Positions 25,057 to 36,753 are shown, counted from the stretch's first letter. The stretch is 64,000 bases of DNA from Pseudomonas nitroreducens (GCF_024170165.1 NZ_JALJXP010000001.1:62001-126000); one strand, 5' to 3'. Program-made: numbers and translations. The notes: generated by a model not told the origin, from the letters alone.

Positions 25057-26904
25057 TCAGCCCTGCCGGCGGGTGAGCTGCCGGTAGAGCTGCGGCAGTT
25101 GCACCGGCAGTTGCGCCGGATCGTTGATCAGCAGGTAGCCCTGGCTGCCGAACAGGTGGGGCAGGTAATCGGCCGCCTCGCGGTCGATGGTGATGCAGAA
25201 CGGCACCAGCCCCGCGCGGCGGGCTTCGAGCACGGCCTGACGGGTATCCTCGACGCCGTAGCGGCCCTCGTACAAGTCCAGGTCATTGGGCTTGCCGTCG
25301 GTGAGGATCAGCAGCACGCGCTGGCGCTCCTTGCGCTCCAGCAGGAGCTGCGTGGCCCGGCGAATCGCCGCGCCCATGCGCGTGTAGTAGCCCGGCCGCA
25401 GCGCGCGAATGCGTCCGCGCACCACATCGTTGTGGCGCTCGTCGAAGGTCTTCAGCTGGGTCAGGCGCACCTGCTGGCGACGCAGCGAGGAAAAGCCGTA
25501 CAGCGCGAACCGATCGCCCACCGCCTGCAGCGCCTCGCCGAACAGCAGCAGGCTGTCGCTGATCAGGTCGATCACCCGGTGTTCGTTGTCGATGTGCGCG
25601 TCGGTGGACATCGACAGGTCCGCCAGCAACAGGCACGCGAGATCGCGGCGGGTCTGCCGGCGTTCAAGGAACAAACCCGGCTCGCTGCACGCGCCGAGGC
25701 GCCGTTCGACGTTGAAGTCCAGCCAAGCCTCCAGGTCCAGTTCCGCTCCCTGGGGTTGCCGGCGCAGCCACTGTGGCTGCTGGCGCAGGCTCTCGAACTG
25801 CCGGCGCAGTCGCCGCGCGATCGACGCCAGGGAATCCGGCAGCGGTGCCGGCACGGCATCGCGTGGCAGCATCGGTTGCAGGCAGACGTGATCGTCGATC
25901 AGTTGCTGGCGACGATAATCCCATTCCGGCAGGCGGATGCCCTCGCCCAGCGGCACGTCATCGAAGTCGGCGGCCGGCAGGTCGAGGTCGAGCTTCAGCC
26001 CGCCGCCCTTCTTCTGCCGTTGTCGGGACAGGCTCAGGTGATCGAGGTCGTCGGCAACCTTTGCCGCATCGAGGTCCTCGCTGTCGTCGCCGGCGCGGTC
26101 CAGTTCGATGTGCTCGGACCAGCTGAACAGGTTCTCCAGGCGAAACAGCAGCAGACCGCCGCGGCCGGGGTCCTGTCCGACCCGCTCGGCGCGCTTGCGT
26201 GCCAGGCCCTTGGCTTCGCTGTGGGCGGAGCGGCCGTGCTCGTCGCCGTCGATCAGGTCGGTGTGCTGCGGCGCGGCCAGTCGTTGTGGCGGGTAGAGCC
26301 ACAACGGCACCGGCCACGGCGCCTTTTCACTGCGCGGCAGGCGCTCGACACTGCCCGGATCACGCAGCGCCTTTTGCAGCGCCAGCTCCAGCTGCGCTTC
26401 CGCCGGTGGCAGATCAGCGGGGTCGGGCCGCAGGCCGAGCAGCGCCTCCACCAGCCGGCGGTAGCGCGGGCGCAGCAAGGGGTAGCGCTCCAGCACTGCG
26501 CAGGTCCAGACCTGGTTGTCCCGCGCCCAATGGCGCATCGGCTGGCTGTGGGCCGCGAGCAGCGCCAGCCAGCGGTAGAGTTCGCGATTCATTTCGGCGT
26601 CGGGGTACACCGCCAGCTGCGCGGGCAGGCGCAGGGAATCGGCGTCGAACCAGGCCACCGGCAGTTGCTGGCAGGTACCGGCCACCTGCTGCAGCAGGCT
26701 GCGGCGCACCAGCAGTTCGCGGGCGCTGGCCGCCTCCACACCGACCCCGGCCTCGCCGCCGGTACCGCGGAACAGCAGCAGCAGGCTGCGGCGTACTTCA
26801 TCCAGGTTGACCGCCGCCTCTTCGAACTCCGGGCTGGCGCGGCGTGTGATGAAGCGGTGCCAGACACGGCCGAAGCTTTCTTCGATTTCGAGGTGGATGG
26901 TCAT
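25057..26904 (-). CDS. norD: NorD, nitric oxide reductase activation protein
   Basis: A 615-aa cytoplasmic protein. The C-terminal third is a von Willebrand A domain with the MIDAS motif DLSMST and later GKPND (ILTDGKPNDLD). The N-terminal and central parts are helical and charged (RQRQKKGGG), as in NorD. With the AAA+ protein NorQ it activates the NorCB complex, probably by driving iron insertion, in the manner of MoxR-VWA pairs. It is separated from norCB by a terminator and twin palindromes, so it may have its own promoter, though no Dnr box was found upstream. Confidence 0.93.
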   Translation of the reverse strand: MTIHLEIEESFGRVWHRFITRRASPEFEEAAVNLDEVRRSLLLLFRGTGGEAGVGVEAASARELLVRRSLLQQVAGTCQQLPVAWFDADSLRLPAQLAVYPDAEMNRELYRWLALLAAHSQPMRHWARDNQVWTCAVLERYPLLRPRYRRLVEALLGLRPDPADLPPAEAQLELALQKALRDPGSVERLPRSEKAPWPVPLWLYPPQRLAAPQHTDLIDGDEHGRSAHSEAKGLARKRAERVGQDPGRGGLLLFRLENLFSWSEHIELDRAGDDSEDLDAAKVADDLDHLSLSRQRQKKGGGLKLDLDLPAADFDDVPLGEGIRLPEWDYRRQQLIDDHVCLQPMLPRDAVPAPLPDSLASIARRLRRQFESLRQQPQWLRRQPQGAELDLEAWLDFNVERRLGACSEPGLFLERRQTRRDLACLLLADLSMSTDAHIDNEHRVIDLISDSLLLFGEALQAVGDRFALYGFSSLRRQQVRLTQLKTFDERHNDVVRGRIRALRPGYYTRMGAAIRRATQLLLERKERQRVLLILTDGKPNDLDLYEGRYGVEDTRQAVLEARRAGLVPFCITIDREAADYLPHLFGSQGYLLINDPAQLPVQLPQLYRQLTRRQG

Positions 26905-26965
26905 GGCGCCTCCAGGGAGAAGGTAGGATCTGGCTTCGGTGTCACATCAGATCACCGAACCAGTC

Positions 26966-27063
26966 CCCTCTCCCTTCAGGGAGAGGGTTAGGGAGAGGGT
27001 GCCACCGGCTACTCCGGCGCTGGGCGAGTCCCTCTCCCCCGCCCTCTCCCTGAAGGGAGAGGG
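26966..27063. repeat. Inverted pair of 22-bp palindromes (second locus)
   Basis: Palindromes at 26966-26987 (central TC) and 27042-27063 (central GA) have the arms CCCTCTCCCT/AGGGAGAGGG, identical to those at 380-495 but in the reverse order. Between them lie partial copies (GGGAGAGGG, CCCTCTCC). They sit in the norD-norB spacer, which holds no gene. Confidence 0.85.
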
Positions 27064-27113
27064 AGTTATCCGAGTGGCTGGAAAGTGCCTGCCTCCCGAT
27101 AACTCCCATCATG

Positions 27114-27145
27114 AAAAAAGGCCCGCCGCAAAGCGGACGGGCCCG
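27114..27145 (-). terminator. Intrinsic terminator of norCB
   Basis: On the minus strand a GC-rich stem (GGCCCGTCCGC with GCGGCGGGCC, one mismatch) is followed by six T (27119-27114). It lies 16 bp past the norB stop. Confidence 0.85.
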
Positions 27146-27160
27146 GATTGACGGTATCGA

Positions 27161-29028
<1,868 letters not shown>

Positions 29029-29056
29029 GGGGCCCTCCTAGGTCACGGTCGGTGCC

Positions 29057-29099
29057 ATTGTAGGAACCGTCCCCAGGCGCCTTGCTTGATGGCAATCAA
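29057..29099 (-). promoter_or_regulatory. Dnr-dependent class II promoter of norCB
   Basis: The box TTGAT-GGCA-ATCAA (29086-29099) is a perfect consensus. On the minus strand TACAAT occupies 29062-29057, beginning 30.5 bp from the box centre, which places the box at about -41.5 of the predicted start. Confidence 0.85.
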
Positions 29100-29141
29100 G
29101 AAAGACCAATGCTTCCAGTCAGGTATTTTTCCAAAGAAAAA

Positions 29142-29390
29142 TCAGTGAGTTGCGTGCAAAGCCAGGATCACGCCGGTGAGCACCAGCGGCCAGCCGAGCA
29201 GCAGCGATTGCCACAGCCGTGGTCCGTGGCTGAGCTCCATGAAGCGCAGCGCGATGAGCCAGGCCTTGCCAAGGCCCAGCAGCAGGATCACCGCCACCGG
29301 CAGCAGCACGTCGGGTGCGTGGTGACCGAGCCAGACGGAGGCGACGGACATCGGCAGCATCAGCAGCCAGGCGAGCAGCAACGTCTTCAT
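29142..29390 (-). CDS. norF: NorF-like small membrane protein (cytochrome oxidase subunit IV family)
   Basis: An 82-aa protein with three hydrophobic helices (LLLAWLLMLPMSVASVW; VLLPVAVILLLGLGKAWLI; LLLGWPLVLTGVILAL). The pattern LGLGKAWLIALRFMELSH matches the prokaryotic COX4-like family and NorF. Its ATG overlaps the norE stop in an ATGA, so the two are translationally coupled. NorEF are accessory to NO reductase and improve activity without being essential. A 113-bp gap with the norC promoter follows. Confidence 0.85.
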   Translation of the reverse strand: MKTLLLAWLLMLPMSVASVWLGHHAPDVLLPVAVILLLGLGKAWLIALRFMELSHGPRLWQSLLLGWPLVLTGVILALHATH

Positions 29391-29980
29391 GAGCCAGGCG
29401 CCAGCACGTAGACCAGCGGGAACAGCACCACCCAGACCAGGTCGACCATGTGCCAATACAACGCGCCGGACTCCAGCCCGCCCAGGGCGTCGCTGCGGTA
29501 GGCGCCGCGCAGGCAGCGCAGGGTCATCCAGCCGAGGATCACCAACCCCAGCAGCACGTGCAGGAAGTGGAAGCCGGTGATCAGCCAGAACAGGGTGAAG
29601 AAGGTGCTGTATTCCAGGTCCAGCCCGCGCGAGGCGAGGTGATGGTATTCGCCGGACTTGAGCACCACGTGGGCCAGCCCCAGCAGCACGGCAACGCCCA
29701 GCAGGGCCGCCGCTCGGCGCTGCCGGCCGTGGCGCACCTGCTCCACGGCCAGGGCTGCGCAGAAGCCGGCAGTGAGCAGGGTCAGGGTCAGCGCCAGGGC
29801 GGTAGACAGGTCCAGCTGCGCGCGTCCGGCACGGAAGCCTTCGACGTCCAGGTGCTGGGTCACGGCGAAGACGATGATGAGGATGGCAAAGACCGTCAGC
29901 TCGGCGAGGATGAACAACCACATCGCCAGGTCGCCCGGCAGGCGCCGCGCACTGAGCGGCGCTTCAGGCGAAATGGACAT
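29387..29980 (-). CDS. norE: NorE-like cytochrome c oxidase subunit III family protein
   Basis: A 197-aa membrane protein with five predicted helices and the subunit III pattern (LPGDLAMWLFILAELTVF; YSTFFTLFWLITGFHFLHVLLGLV; ALYWHMVDLVWVVLFPLVYV). It starts 17 bases inside the 3' end of norQ and overlaps norF by 4 bases, forming a norQ-norE-norF unit. NorE supports NO reductase function by an unknown mechanism; the heme-copper oxidase homology does not imply an oxidase here because no subunit I or II genes lie nearby. Confidence 0.88.
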   Translation of the reverse strand: MSISPEAPLSARRLPGDLAMWLFILAELTVFAILIIVFAVTQHLDVEGFRAGRAQLDLSTALALTLTLLTAGFCAALAVEQVRHGRQRRAAALLGVAVLLGLAHVVLKSGEYHHLASRGLDLEYSTFFTLFWLITGFHFLHVLLGLVILGWMTLRCLRGAYRSDALGGLESGALYWHMVDLVWVVLFPLVYVLAPGS

Positions 29981-30761
29981 CGACCAGGTCCATCAGCGCG
30001 GCAACCGTCGCCTCGTCGTCCGATAGCGGTTCGGCGAGCCCGGCGCGGCAGGCGTCGCGCGGCGCCACGCCGGCCTGCAACAGGCGTGCGGTGAGTACCA
30101 GCAGGCGCGTCGAGCAGACCTCTTCCAGCTCCTGCCGGCCCAGCCGGCGCAGGGCCACGCCCAGTTGCGCCAGGCGCTGCGCCAGCTCGGAAGAAACACC
30201 GGCCTCGCGGGCGATGATGCCGGCTTCGACATCCGGCGTCGGGTAATCGAATCGCAGGGCAACGAAGCGCTGGCGGGTACTGGGTTTCATGCCTTTCAGC
30301 AGGTTCTGATAGCCGGGGTTGTAGGACACCACCAGCATGAAGCCCGGCGGCGCCACCAGGGATTCGCCGGTGCGCTCGATGAACAGTTCGCGGCGGTCGT
30401 CCGCCAGCGGGTGCAGCACCACCACGGTGTCCTGCCGCGCCTCCACCACTTCGTCCAGGTAGCAGATGCCGCCTTCGCGTACCGCGCGGGTCAGCGGGCC
30501 GTCCTGCCACCAGGTGCCGTCGCTACCGATCAGGTGGCGACCGACCAGATCCGCCGCCGACAGGTCGTCGTGGCAGGCCACGGTATACAGCGGCAGGTTC
30601 AGGCGCTGTGCCATGTGCTGGACGAAGCGGGTCTTGCCGCAACCCGTCGGCCCCTTGATCAGCACCGGCATGCCCTGCGCAGAGGCGTGGGTGAACAGCG
30701 CCACCTCGTTGCCGGACGGCTGGTAGAAGAGCGGCGGATCGTTCTGCGCAGGGGCATTCAT
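29964..30761 (-). CDS. norQ: NorQ/NirQ, MoxR-type AAA+ ATPase
   Basis: A 265-aa AAA+ ATPase of the MoxR/CbbQ group. Walker A is GPTGCGKT (37-44) and Walker B lies in GGICYLDEVVEA; sensor and arginine-finger segments follow (VVSYNPGYQNLLKGMKPSTRQRFVAL). The ATG at 30761 gives the normal N-terminus. It acts with the VWA protein NorD to activate NO reductase. Unlike in P. aeruginosa, where nirQ adjoins nirS, here it starts the norQEF unit and faces the nirM-nos operon over a shared Dnr box. Confidence 0.92.
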   Translation of the reverse strand: MNAPAQNDPPLFYQPSGNEVALFTHASAQGMPVLIKGPTGCGKTRFVQHMAQRLNLPLYTVACHDDLSAADLVGRHLIGSDGTWWQDGPLTRAVREGGICYLDEVVEARQDTVVVLHPLADDRRELFIERTGESLVAPPGFMLVVSYNPGYQNLLKGMKPSTRQRFVALRFDYPTPDVEAGIIAREAGVSSELAQRLAQLGVALRRLGRQELEEVCSTRLLVLTARLLQAGVAPRDACRAGLAEPLSDDEATVAALMDLVDVHFA

Positions 30762-30842
30762 GACAGGCAAATCTCGGTAGGAAGTTTCGGTTAGCAAGCT
30801 ATCCAGCGCGACGGAATGCCTCAAGCGCAGCGCCGTAAGTTC

Positions 30843-30885
30843 TTGATTGGCATCAAGCGAAAGCCGCACGGGCCCCTCCTAGAAT
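30843..30885 (+). promoter_or_regulatory. Dnr-dependent class II promoter of nirM-nos
   Basis: The box TTGAT-TGGC-ATCAA (30843-30856) is a perfect consensus, and TAGAAT at 30880-30885 begins 30.5 bp from its centre. The box is 105 bp before the cytochrome c551 ATG. Being symmetrical, it could also serve norQ, whose start is 81 bp away on the other strand. Confidence 0.85.
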
Positions 30886-30961
30886 CGCCACAGACGCCGG
30901 GCGGGAAGCCGGCGAAAACGATCGGCGCCTCGAAACGCCAAGCCTGTGAGGAGAGACGTTC

Positions 30962-31273
30962 ATGAACAAAGCCCTGGTAGCCCTGCTGTTCGGCGGCCTG
31001 CTGGTCCAGACAACCGCGATGGCCAGCACCGGCGAGGAGCTGTTCAAGGCGAAGGCCTGCGTAGCCTGCCATTCGGTCGACAAGAAGCTCGTCGGCCCCG
31101 CCTTCCATGAAGTCGCCGCCAAGTACGGCACGCAGGCCGATGGTGTCGCCCATATCACCAACAGCATCAAGACCGGCAGCAAAGGCGTCTGGGGGCCGAT
31201 TCCGATGCCCGCCAACGCCGTGAGCCCGGAAGAAGCCAAGACCCTCGCCGAGTGGATCGTCACCCTCAAGTAA
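30962..31273 (+). CDS. nirM: Cytochrome c551 (NirM-like)
   Basis: A 103-aa periplasmic cytochrome c. A signal peptide ends near MAS (about 21-22); the heme motif is CVACH (33-37), and the segment KTGSKGVWGPIPMPANAVSPEEAKTLAEWI carries the Met ligand and closely matches Pseudomonas cytochrome c551. In NirS organisms it donates electrons to nitrite reductase. Here it heads the nosRZDFYL operon in a strain with NirK, so it may feed NirK, NosZ or both; that is inference. A GC-rich hairpin lies between it and nosR. Confidence 0.9.
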   Translation: MNKALVALLFGGLLVQTTAMASTGEELFKAKACVACHSVDKKLVGPAFHEVAAKYGTQADGVAHITNSIKTGSKGVWGPIPMPANAVSPEEAKTLAEWIVTLK

Positions 31274-31282
31274 CCCTGTCGC

Positions 31283-31308
31283 CCGGGGCCGGTCGTCATC
31301 GGCCCCGG
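31283..31308 (+). other. GC-rich hairpin between nirM and nosR
   Basis: Stem CCGGGGCCG (31283-31291) with CGGCCCCGG (31300-31308), loop of 8 bases, and no T-run. It could stabilise the nirM transcript or partly reduce read-through into nosR. Confidence 0.5.
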
Positions 31309-31345
31309 TGCAATCTGCTGGCAGCCAATGGAGGAAGGAGTCCCC

Positions 31346-33493
31346 ATGCTCGGCGTTCGCAATCCGTTCTGGGTCCTCTTGGGCTGGCTTCTGCTGGCGA
31401 CTGGCGCGGCAGCCCAGGAAGCCGGCCTCAGTGACCTGGAGCGAACGCGAATCCAGCAGGTGATTCCCCAGGCCGATCGCATCGGCGAGCCCGAAGGCGA
31501 GTATGGCGTGCGTCGCCTGTCCCACGGCGAAGAGCTGCTGGGCTATGCCTTCCAGAGCATCCGCGTCACCCGCATCCCGGCGTATTCCGGCAAGCCGATC
31601 AACGTCCAGATCATCCTCGATCCGCAGGCGGTGATCCGCGACAGCTACGTCCTCGAACACCACGAGCCGATCCTGCTGATCGGCATTCCCGAAGAGAAAC
31701 TCCACGCCTTCACCGCCGGCTACTCCGGGCTGCGCGCCGACCAGCGGGTAGCCGTCGGGCGCTCCGGCGATCCGCAGACGGTCACCGTGGATGCCGTCGC
31801 CGGCGCCACCGTGACCGTCATGGTGGTCAACGAGATCATCATGCGCGCCGCCCGCACCGTGGCGGTCTCGCTCAAGCTGATCAAGGATGACGGCCAGGTG
31901 CGGCCCAAGCCCGCCATCGTCCGCGCCGACGCCTATCAGCCGGCGAGCTGGAGTGAGCTGCTGGGCAATGGCGCGATCCGCCAGCTGAAGCTGAGCCGTG
32001 GGCAGATCGACGATGCCTTCAAGGGCACCGCCGCGGAAAAGGTCAACCAGGCCCAGGACGCGAGCCAGCGGGAAGAGACCTTCATCGATCTGTACACTGC
32101 ACTGCTCGATGCGCCCGCCATCGGCCGCAACCTGCTGGGCGACAGGCAATACAACGAGCTGCGCGAATCGCTGAAACCCGGCGAGCACGCGGTCGTCGTA
32201 CTGGGCAACGGCCAGTACTCGTTCAAGGGCTCGGGCTACGTGCGCGGCGGCATCTTCGACCGGGTGCAGCTCCGCCAGTTCGGCGACATCCTCAGCTTCC
32301 GCGACCTCGACTACCAGCGCCTGTCGGACACCTACGCCGAGGGCATGCCGCACTTCAGCGAGATGGCGATCTTCATCGTCCGCGCCGCGCAGCGCTTCGA
32401 CCCCGGCACTCCGTGGGACCTGGAGCTGCTGGTGCGGCGCCAGACCGGCCCGGTGGACAGCCTGTTCACTACCTTCAACCTGGGCTACCAGACGCCGGAA
32501 GGCTACCTCGACCGGCCACAACCGACCGCCGCGGAGCTGGAGGCGCTGGAAGACGCCAAGCGGCCGATGTGGCTGCGCGTCTGGTACCAGAAGAGCTTCC
32601 AGATCGGCGTGCTGCTCGCCGCTCTGGGGCTGCTCGCGGTGATCCTGTTCCTGCAGGACAGCCTCACCCGTCGGCCACAACTGCTGCACTGGCTGCGCCG
32701 GGGCTACCTGCTGTTCACCTTGACCTACATCGGCTGGTACTGCCTGGGGCAACTCTCGGTGGTCAACGTGCTGACCTTCGTCCATTCGCTGTTCGAAGGC
32801 TTCCGCTGGGAACTGTTCCTCATCGATCCGGTGCTGTTCATCCTCTGGACCTTCACCGCCGCCAGCCTCCTGCTCTGGGGCCGTGGCGTGTTCTGCGGCT
32901 GGCTGTGCCCGTTCGGCGCCTTGCAGGAGCTGCTCAACGAGGCGGCTCGCAAGCTGAAGGTGCCGCAGTACGAGTTGCCCTTCGCCGTCCATGAGCGGCT
33001 CTGGGCGATCAAGTACATCATCCTGCTGGTGCTGTTCGGCCTCTCCCTGGAGTCGCTCTCCACCGCCGAGCGCTTCGCCGAGGTCGAGCCGTTCAAGACC
33101 GCCATCACCCTGCACTTCGACCGCCAGTGGTGGTTCGTTGCCTACGTGGCGCTGCTACTGGTCCTCAACCTGTTCACCCGCAAGGTGTATTGCCGCTACG
33201 TCTGCCCGCTCGGCGCGGCCCTGGCGATTCCCGGCAAGGCGCGCCTGTTCGACTGGCTCAAACGACGCAAGGAGTGCGGCCAGCCCTGCCAGCTGTGCGC
33301 CAAGGAGTGCGAGATCCAGGCCATCCACCCCGATGGAAGGATCAACGCCAACGAGTGCCACTACTGCCTCGACTGCCAGATGACTTACCACAACGAGAAC
33401 AAGTGCCCGCCGCTGGTGAACAAGCGCAAGAAGCGCGGCAAGCGGGCCACTGCCAGCGACGACGACCAGCTGATTGCGGTGCAACAGATCTGA
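31346..33493 (+). CDS. nosR: NosR, regulatory/electron-transfer flavoprotein for N2O reduction
   Basis: A 715-aa protein. The ATG at 31346 follows GGAGGAAGGAG; an ATG at 31328 would swallow that site. A signal peptide precedes a periplasmic FMN-binding domain (VDAVAGATVTVMV, about residues 150-156, with the Thr that carries FMN). Several membrane helices follow (about 410-640), with polyferredoxin motifs FCGWLCPFGALQE and YCRYVCPLGAAL, and a C-terminal part with two Cys clusters (CGQPCQLCAKEC and CHYCLDC). NosR supplies electrons or maturation to NosZ and is needed for nos expression. Confidence 0.95.
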   Translation: MLGVRNPFWVLLGWLLLATGAAAQEAGLSDLERTRIQQVIPQADRIGEPEGEYGVRRLSHGEELLGYAFQSIRVTRIPAYSGKPINVQIILDPQAVIRDSYVLEHHEPILLIGIPEEKLHAFTAGYSGLRADQRVAVGRSGDPQTVTVDAVAGATVTVMVVNEIIMRAARTVAVSLKLIKDDGQVRPKPAIVRADAYQPASWSELLGNGAIRQLKLSRGQIDDAFKGTAAEKVNQAQDASQREETFIDLYTALLDAPAIGRNLLGDRQYNELRESLKPGEHAVVVLGNGQYSFKGSGYVRGGIFDRVQLRQFGDILSFRDLDYQRLSDTYAEGMPHFSEMAIFIVRAAQRFDPGTPWDLELLVRRQTGPVDSLFTTFNLGYQTPEGYLDRPQPTAAELEALEDAKRPMWLRVWYQKSFQIGVLLAALGLLAVILFLQDSLTRRPQLLHWLRRGYLLFTLTYIGWYCLGQLSVVNVLTFVHSLFEGFRWELFLIDPVLFILWTFTAASLLLWGRGVFCGWLCPFGALQELLNEAARKLKVPQYELPFAVHERLWAIKYIILLVLFGLSLESLSTAERFAEVEPFKTAITLHFDRQWWFVAYVALLLVLNLFTRKVYCRYVCPLGAALAIPGKARLFDWLKRRKECGQPCQLCAKECEIQAIHPDGRINANECHYCLDCQMTYHNENKCPPLVNKRKKRGKRATASDDDQLIAVQQI

Positions 33494-33520
33494 CCATTTG
33501 CCTTCAGGAAGGAGCAGGAA

Positions 33521-35428
33521 ATGACTGACAAGAAACAGCAGCACGACGAGATCGCCGGGCTCAGCCGGCGGGGCTTCCTCGGTGCCTCCGCGGTCACCGG
33601 CGCAGCAGCGCTGGTCACCGCAGGCTCCATGGGCGCGTTCACCTCTCGCGAAGCCTGGGCGGACGCGGTCAAGTCGGCCCAGGACAAGATCCACGTCGCC
33701 CCCGGTGAGCTGGACGAGTACTACGGCTTCTGGAGCGGCGGCCACCAGGGCGAAGTGCGAGTGCTGGGCATTCCATCGATGCGCGAGCTGATGCGCATCC
33801 CGGTGTTCAACGTCGACTCGGCCACCGGCTGGGGCCTGACCAACGAGAGCAAGCGCATCCTCGGCGACAGTGCGCGCTTCCACAACGGCGACTGCCACCA
33901 CCCGCACATCTCCATGACCGACGGCAAGTACGACGGCAAGTACCTGTTCATCAACGACAAGGCCAACAGCCGCGTCGCGCGCATCCGTCTGGACATCATG
34001 AAGTGCGACAAGATCACCACCATCCCCAACGTCCAGGCCATCCACGGCCTTCGCCTGCAGAAGGTACCGCACACCCAGTACGTGTTCTGCAACGCCGAGT
34101 TCATCATCCCGCACCCCAATGACGGGACGAGCTTCGACATCTCCGGCGACAACGCCTTCACGATGTACAACGCGCTGGACGCCGAGACCATGGAAGTGGC
34201 CTGGCAGGTGATCGTCGACGGCAACCTCGACAACAGCGACATGGACTACACCGGCCGCTTCACCGCCTCCACCTGTTACAACTCGGAGAAGGCCACCGAC
34301 CTCGCCGGCATGATGCGCAATGAGCGCGACTGGGTGGTGGTGTTCGACGTCCCTGCAATCGAGAAGGAGATCAAGGCCAAGCGCTTCATCACCCTGGGCG
34401 ACAGCAAGGTGCCGGTAGTCGACGGTCGCAAGAAGGACGGCAAGGACAGCGTCGTCACCCGCTACATCCCGGTGCCGAAGAACCCCCACGGCCTCAATAC
34501 CTCGCCGGACGGCAAGTACTTCATTGCCAACGGCAAGCTCTCCCCCACTTGCAGCATCATCGCCATCGACAAGCTGCCCGACCTGTTCTCCGGCAAGCTC
34601 AAGGACCCGCGCGACGTCATCGTCGGTGAACCGGAACTGGGCCTGGGCCCGCTGCACACCACCTTCGACGGCCGCGGCAACGCCTATACCACGCTGTTCA
34701 TCGACAGCCAGCTGGTGAAGTGGAACATCGCCGACGCGATTCGCGCCTACCAGGGCGAGAAGGTCGACTACATCAAGCAAAAGCTCGATGTGCAGTACCA
34801 GCCGGGCCACAACCACGCGTCGCTGACCGAGACCAGGGAAGCTGACGGCAAGTGGGTCGTCGTGCTCAGCAAGTTCTCCAAGGACCGCTTCCTGCCCACC
34901 GGCCCGCTGCACCCGGAGAACGACCAGCTGATCGACATCTCCGGCGACGAGATGAAGCTGGTCCACGACGGCCCCACCTTCGCCGAGCCGCATGACTGCA
35001 TCCTCGCCCGCCGCGACCAGATCAAGACCCGCAAGATCTGGGACCGCAAGGACCCGTTCTTCGCCGAGACCGTGGCCATTGCCAAGCGCGATGGCATCGA
35101 CCTGATGCAGGACAACAAGGTCATCCGCGACGGCAACAAGGTGCGCGTCTACATGACCTCCTCCGCACCCACCTATGGCCTCACCGAGTTCACCGTGAAG
35201 CAGGGCGACGAGGTCACCGTGACCATCACCAACCTCGACGAGATCGAGGACGTCACCCACGGCTTCGTCGTGGTCAACCACGGCGTGAGCATGGAGATCA
35301 GCCCGCAACAGACCTCCTCCATCACCTTCACCGCCGACAAGCCCGGCCTGCACTGGTACTACTGCAGCTGGTTCTGTCATGCGCTGCACATGGAAATGGT
35401 CGGCCGCATGCTGGTGGAAAAAGCCTGA
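33521..35428 (+). CDS. nosZ: Nitrous oxide reductase
   Basis: A 635-aa periplasmic enzyme reducing N2O to N2. A long Tat signal ([11 protein letters not shown], twin Arg 16-17) marks the clade I (Tat-exported) type. The seven-bladed propeller carries the CuZ His ligands ([30 protein letters not shown] among others). The C-terminal cupredoxin holds the CuA site [15 protein letters not shown] (about 610-626). AAGGAG lies before the ATG. It is preceded by nosR and followed by nosDFYL, the standard maturation set. Confidence 0.97.
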   Translation: MTDKKQQHDEIAGLSRRGFLGASAVTGAAALVTAGSMGAFTSREAWADAVKSAQDKIHVAPGELDEYYGFWSGGHQGEVRVLGIPSMRELMRIPVFNVDSATGWGLTNESKRILGDSARFHNGDCHHPHISMTDGKYDGKYLFINDKANSRVARIRLDIMKCDKITTIPNVQAIHGLRLQKVPHTQYVFCNAEFIIPHPNDGTSFDISGDNAFTMYNALDAETMEVAWQVIVDGNLDNSDMDYTGRFTASTCYNSEKATDLAGMMRNERDWVVVFDVPAIEKEIKAKRFITLGDSKVPVVDGRKKDGKDSVVTRYIPVPKNPHGLNTSPDGKYFIANGKLSPTCSIIAIDKLPDLFSGKLKDPRDVIVGEPELGLGPLHTTFDGRGNAYTTLFIDSQLVKWNIADAIRAYQGEKVDYIKQKLDVQYQPGHNHASLTETREADGKWVVVLSKFSKDRFLPTGPLHPENDQLIDISGDEMKLVHDGPTFAEPHDCILARRDQIKTRKIWDRKDPFFAETVAIAKRDGIDLMQDNKVIRDGNKVRVYMTSSAPTYGLTEFTVKQGDEVTVTITNLDEIEDVTHGFVVVNHGVSMEISPQQTSSITFTADKPGLHWYYCSWFCHALHMEMVGRMLVEKA

Positions 35429-35443
35429 CGAGCAGGCACCTGC

Positions 35444-35467
35444 CCCCGCCGGCACGCGCCGGCGGGG
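35444..35467 (+). other. GC-rich hairpin after nosZ
   Basis: Perfect 10-bp stem CCCCGCCGGC (35444-35453) with GCCGGCGGGG (35458-35467), 4-base loop, no T-run. It may stabilise the nosRZ part of the message relative to nosDFYL. Confidence 0.55.
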
Positions 35468-35487
35468 TATCGACGAGAAGGTGTTGC

Positions 35488-36753
35488 ATGGGACTCACCA
35501 GGCCTGGCCTTGCCCTGTCGCTGCTGCTCGCGGCGAGCGCCCAGGCGCAACCACAAGCCATCGACCAGTTGCCACTGCAGGGTGACGGAGACATCCGCAC
35601 ACTGCCCGCCGGTACCTACAGCGGCAACTTCACCATCGACCATCCGCTGCACCTGCGCTGCGCGCCTGGCGCCCTGTTCGACGGCGAGGGAACCGGCAGC
35701 ACGCTGCACGTGCGGGTGCCCGGCGTCGTCATCGAGGGCTGCACCCTGCGCAACTGGGGCCGCGACCTGACCGCCATGGACGCGGCGATCTTCATCGACA
35801 AGGCCGCGCGCGGCACCGTGGTGCGCGGCAATGACCTGCAAGGCGCCGGCTTTGGCATCTGGCTCGACGCGACGGCCGACGTGCAGGTGCTCGACAACCG
35901 CATCCAGGGTGACCCCAGCGTGCGTTCCCAGGACCGCGGCAACGGCATCCACCTGTATGCGGTGAAGAACGCCCTGGTGCGCGGCAACCAGGTCCGCCAG
36001 ACCCGCGACGGCGTCTACATCGACACCTCCAACGACAGCAGCATCGAAGACAACCTCTTCGAGGACCTGCGCTACGGCGTGCACTACATGTTCACCCACA
36101 ACAGCCGCGTCATCGGCAACACCACCCGGCACACCCGCACCGGCTACGCGCTGATGCAGAGCCGCAAGCTCACCGTGGTCGGCAACCGTTCGGTGGACGA
36201 CCAGAACTACGGCATCCTGATGAACTACATCACCTACTCCACCCTCACCGGCAACCGCGTCGAAGCCGTGCGCAGCGGCGATGGCGGCGGCGACTCGATG
36301 ATCGCCGGCGCCGAGGGCAAGGCCCTGTTCATCTACAACTCGCTGTTCAACCGCATCGAGGACAACCGCTTCGCAAGCAGCGCGCTGGGCATCCACCTGA
36401 CCGCCGGCTCCGAAGACAACCGCATCAGCGGCAACGCCTTTGTCGGCAACCGCCAGCAGGTCAAGTACGTCGCCAGCCGGACACAGGAATGGTCCGCCGA
36501 CGGGCGCGGCAACTACTGGAGCGACTACCTGGGCTGGGACCGCAATGCCGACGGCATCGGCGATGTCGTCTACGAACCCAACGACAAGGTCGACCAGTTG
36601 CTGTGGCTGTACCCGCAGGTGCAGCTGTTGATGACCAGTCCCGCCATCGAACTGCTGCGCTGGGTCCAGCGCGCCTTTCCCGTCACCCGTCCGCCCGGCG
36701 TGCGCGACAGCTTCCCGCTGATGCTCGCCCCTGAACTGCAGGCGCAACCATGA
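35488..36753 (+). CDS. nosD: NosD, periplasmic copper-site assembly protein
   Basis: A 421-aa protein with a signal peptide ending ASAQAQ and a right-handed parallel beta-helix of NosD/CASH repeats (recurring G-N-x-(I/V) turns such as [42 protein letters not shown] and ISGNAFVGN). It works with the NosFY ABC transporter to build the CuZ site of NosZ. Its stop overlaps the nosF start by 4 bases. Confidence 0.95.
   Translation: MGLTRPGLALSLLLAASAQAQPQAIDQLPLQGDGDIRTLPAGTYSGNFTIDHPLHLRCAPGALFDGEGTGSTLHVRVPGVVIEGCTLRNWGRDLTAMDAAIFIDKAARGTVVRGNDLQGAGFGIWLDATADVQVLDNRIQGDPSVRSQDRGNGIHLYAVKNALVRGNQVRQTRDGVYIDTSNDSSIEDNLFEDLRYGVHYMFTHNSRVIGNTTRHTRTGYALMQSRKLTVVGNRSVDDQNYGILMNYITYSTLTGNRVEAVRSGDGGGDSMIAGAEGKALFIYNSLFNRIEDNRFASSALGIHLTAGSEDNRISGNAFVGNRQQVKYVASRTQEWSADGRGNYWSDYLGWDRNADGIGDVVYEPNDKVDQLLWLYPQVQLLMTSPAIELLRWVQRAFPVTRPPGVRDSFPLMLAPELQAQP

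Noticed and set aside
29387-29980. norE as part of a cytochrome oxidase
   Set aside because: No subunit I or II genes adjacent; its coupling to norQ and norF fits the accessory role in NO reductase.
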